From Candidatus Aenigmatarchaeota archaeon (GTDB lineage Archaea > Aenigmatarchaeota > Aenigmatarchaeia > CG10238-14): a DNA stretch of 33,559 nt. Below, piece by piece: positions 31,774 through 33,559 of the stretch. The notes beneath the pieces are model-generated. The model was not told the DNA's origin. It was given only the letters and a program-made list of their open reading frames with translations, and searched no databases. The stretch lies in the NCBI GenBank assembly GCA_017610225.1, contig JAFCCM010000015.1, positions 1 to 33,559 on the forward strand. The letters are read 5' to 3'. Position numbers and translations under genes: made by a program. Positions within the stretch are counted from its first letter, which is position 1; each line of letters begins with the position of its first letter.

Positions 31774-32094
31774 ATGGAACAATTAGATTTAAAAACACAA
31801 ACTTTAATGAATCAAATATCAAATCAAACTGCACCCCCAATGGGAATGAGTACTACTTTTGGTCAATGTCCTCAATGTGGATTAATTCATCCACCTTTAA
31901 AACCTAATGAAAAATGTCCTAATGCTCCAATTAAAAATGAAAAGGGAGAAAAAGTCGATGTTGAAAAATTTATTGTTGCATTAAAAAATATTTTAATAAG
32001 TCAAATTGATCAAAAGAAAATTAAAGAACCTGAAAATTTATTTAAATTTATAACAATCGAAATATTTAAAATTTTAGAAAAATATGAGGAATAA
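31774..32094 (+). CDS. Small zinc-ribbon protein, 106 aa (only plus-strand gene)
   Basis: A two-Cys-pair knuckle 'CPQCGLIHPPLKPNEKCPNA' (residues ~32-51) follows a Gln/Asn/Met-rich N-terminus, and a helical acidic C-terminus ends 'FKILEKYEE'. No family recognised; zinc knuckles of this type occur in small transcription or nuclease co-factors. Strong ribosome site (AAAAGGAG). Its stop is 2 bp from that of the convergent gene at 32097. Confidence 0.78.
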   Translation: MEQLDLKTQTLMNQISNQTAPPMGMSTTFGQCPQCGLIHPPLKPNEKCPNAPIKNEKGEKVDVEKFIVALKNILISQIDQKKIKEPENLFKFITIEIFKILEKYEE

Positions 32095-32096
32095 AA

Positions 32097-33050
32097 TTAA
32101 AAACGATCTTTCTTAGATCGAGTTATTTTATAAAATCTTCCTATTGATCTTTTTCCAACTTCTTCATAATTTGAAATTATTTCAACTTTTTTAAGTTCAT
32201 CAAGAGCTTTCATTATATATTTTGAATTCTTTTTTAATTCATTTGTAATATCCAAAAATCTTTGAAGCTCAAAATAAGGGATTTCAAATTCTTTTTCTTG
32301 TTTTCTATGAACAATATACCTTTTGTATAGAAATTGAGCGTGAGATGAAAGATAATAAATTTTTTTTGGAATCCAATCTATACTTAACAAAAGAGAATTC
32401 ATAAAAATTAATTTTCCAAATGAACTAAAAGTAATATCATATGATGTTACTTTAGTAATTCCATATATTATTGTATTAACTTTAAAATCTTCAATTAATG
32501 AACATGGTTTTAAAAAATTAAAATTAAAAATATCTGGTTGAATATTTTTTTGATTAGTTTTTTCATTTATACTTTCTTTTTTTACTCGAATTAAAAAATT
32601 ACCAATTTGAAATTTTGTTTTTTGCATTTCTTTAATTATATTTGTAAAAGTAATTTTAGAATATTTCTTAAATAAATTGGTATTTTTTAATATATTATAA
32701 TCAATATTAAATTTTAATTTTTGTTGATCAAATATATTTGAATGTTGAGGGTCAAATAAATCATTTTGATATATTTCTGTAAGTTTATATAAAATATTCT
32801 TATCTTTCAGATATGGTATTTTGCCAAATTTTTTCAACCATGTTCTTCTTACCATAATAGTAAGAAGAACATCAAAAACTTTTGACATTTCACCCGTCCA
32901 GTAACTTGTTAAAATTAATTCATTAATAACACTGTTATATGGATGAAATAAAATTTGTGGGTTTTCTTCAGATACAACCCTTTTTCTTCTTTTTTTTAAC
33001 TCCCTTACTTTATAATTAAAATCTTTATTACTAATTAAATAATTATCCAT
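32097..33050 (-). CDS. Possible replication-initiator/winged-helix DNA-binding protein, 317 aa
   Basis: A basic N-terminus 'RELKKRRKRVVSEE' is followed by a mainly beta middle part. The C-terminal ~70 residues, 'FELQRFLDITNELKKNSKYI' then 'ALDELKKVEIISNYEEVGKR' and 'GRFYKITRSKK', look like a winged helix: helices, recognition helix, then a beta wing. That architecture is common in plasmid and phage replication initiators and in regulators. Tandem 22-bp repeats lie ~360 bp upstream of the start (33413-33456). Assignment to a replication role is inference; a transcription regulator is equally possible. Confidence 0.55.
   Translation of the reverse strand: MDNYLISNKDFNYKVRELKKRRKRVVSEENPQILFHPYNSVINELILTSYWTGEMSKVFDVLLTIMVRRTWLKKFGKIPYLKDKNILYKLTEIYQNDLFDPQHSNIFDQQKLKFNIDYNILKNTNLFKKYSKITFTNIIKEMQKTKFQIGNFLIRVKKESINEKTNQKNIQPDIFNFNFLKPCSLIEDFKVNTIIYGITKVTSYDITFSSFGKLIFMNSLLLSIDWIPKKIYYLSSHAQFLYKRYIVHRKQEKEFEIPYFELQRFLDITNELKKNSKYIMKALDELKKVEIISNYEEVGKRSIGRFYKITRSKKDRF
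32104..32120 (+). terminator. Weak terminator hairpin between convergent genes
   Basis: CGATCT-TTCTT-AGATCG (6-bp stem) lies just after the stop of the plus-strand gene and is followed by GAGTTATTTT. It overlaps the last codons of the convergent gene. It is short, so only a tentative terminator for the plus-strand transcript. Confidence 0.4.
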
Positions 33051-33412
33051 TATTCCCCCTTTTTATTTTAAAGAAAATCTAATGATACAATTGAATTATT
33101 ATTATTCATTTAGATATTAATATATATAGAAGTTATTTTAATTAATATGTTTTGATAATCTATTAATGAATTAGAATTTTAATTGTATATTGGTACTTGT
33201 AAGATATTCTTAGAGTAATCACGACTCCATATATGTTAATATGCCAATGTTAATATGTTTTTATGTTTTTATGGGGATAATTATTTTAAACTTCAAAAAA
33301 CAAAAATATAAGGTTGTAAAAAATTTATAGTAGATATATAAAAATTAAAATTTGAAGATTAGAAGGATAATTAAAGATTAAAATTTAGATTTATTTGAGA
33401 TAAGTTTTAAAT
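33051..33412. other. AT-rich non-coding region
   Basis: No ORF with a credible ribosome site is seen on either strand. The stretch holds runs such as TTAATATG repeated at short distance (around 33236-33255) and long A/T tracts. Together with the repeats that follow, it may be a replication origin or a strong regulatory region for the 317-aa gene. Confidence 0.5.
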
Positions 33413-33460
33413 GAGTTTAAGAGGAGTTTTAAAAGAGTTTAAGAGGAGTTTTAAAAGAGT
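33413..33460 (+). repeat. Tandem 22-bp direct repeats (iteron-like)
   Basis: GAGTTTAAGAGGAGTTTTAAAA occurs twice head-to-tail (33413-33434, 33435-33456) followed by the start of a third (GAGTTTT). The two copies are identical. The remaining 99 bases to the window end show no gene. Position upstream of a DNA-binding protein gene suggests protein-binding sites such as iterons or operators. Confidence 0.8.
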
Positions 33461-33559
33461 TTTTAGAAGATCTATCCTATAATATATGAATGATTAGAAT
33501 TTGAGTCTAAGAGGGATCTACTTTGTCCTGAGAGGATGATTAAAGGATTTGTCATAAAT

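Noticed and set aside
33413..33460. CRISPR array
   Set aside because: The repeats are directly adjacent with no spacers, and only two full copies exist.
1..33559. tRNA genes
   Set aside because: No cloverleaf with a recognisable T-loop (GGTTCGAATCC-like) and acceptor stem was found by eye; the hairpin at 20323-20354 only superficially resembles a T-arm.

Overview
The window reads as part of a large, very AT-rich tailed bacteriophage genome with a contractile-tail (myovirus-like) plan. The evidence is a T4-type replisome (sliding clamp, clamp loader, DnaG-type primase, Dda/RecD-like helicase, UvsX/RecA-like recombinase, FEN-type exonuclease, RuvC-like resolvase), an anaerobic ribonucleotide reductase pair (NrdD/NrdG), and a tail-spike module (gp5-like OB/beta-helix spike, PAAR tip, amidase). 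There is also a phage-encoded multisubunit RNA polymerase beta' homologue. No host-type housekeeping locus, rRNA or tRNA was seen. The host cannot be named from this sequence. Almost every gene is on the minus strand, tightly packed, often with ATGA overlaps and A-rich Shine-Dalgarno sites. Only one gene (31774-32094) is clearly on the plus strand.

Layout in transcription order (right to left): 33050-32097 is a possible replication or regulatory protein with tandem 22-bp repeats in front of it. 32094-28368 holds a zinc-ribbon protein (plus strand), the helicase, small proteins and the clamp loader. 28371-28035 is a decayed DnaJ-type zinc-finger gene. 27989-25887 is the primase, preceded by an inserted HNH endonuclease. 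25868-20653 holds the clamp, exonuclease, RuvC, small zinc and DUF5661-like proteins and a LigD-type phosphoesterase. 20680-20400 is a GC-richer structured RNA. 20197-17811 is NrdD/NrdG. 17782-12062 holds a kinase, UvsX, another HNH endonuclease, a KhpA-like KH protein and a Cas4-like nuclease. 12036-2904 holds virion/tail genes and hypotheticals, with a miniature HNH gene. 2889-1 holds the RNA polymerase beta' fragment and a homing endonuclease cut by the window edge.

Two systems stand out. (1) The beta' gene stops inside an intein: its N-terminal extein runs to the catalytic NADFDGD motif, then changes into the N-terminal half of a Hint/intein domain, ends, and is followed with zero spacing by a free-standing Vsr-like homing endonuclease gene. 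This is the 'fractured gene / split intein' arrangement, placed at the active site of an RNA polymerase. (2) At 20680-20400 there is a stand-alone RNA that resembles HEARO/omega-RNA (the guide RNA of IscB-type OMEGA nucleases), with no IscB gene beside it. The 16 nt just 5' of its scaffold match 15/16 positions at two other intergenic places in this window (4970-4985 and 28035-28050). Those places belong to a dispersed ~55-bp repeat and look like uninterrupted target sites.

A further theme is a family of four to five homing endonucleases that share a Cys-rich finger (about 35 residues) in variable copy number (4, 3, 1, 0) joined to HNH or Vsr-like nuclease ends. They sit exactly at gene junctions, in one case with a duplicated 5' end of the primase gene.
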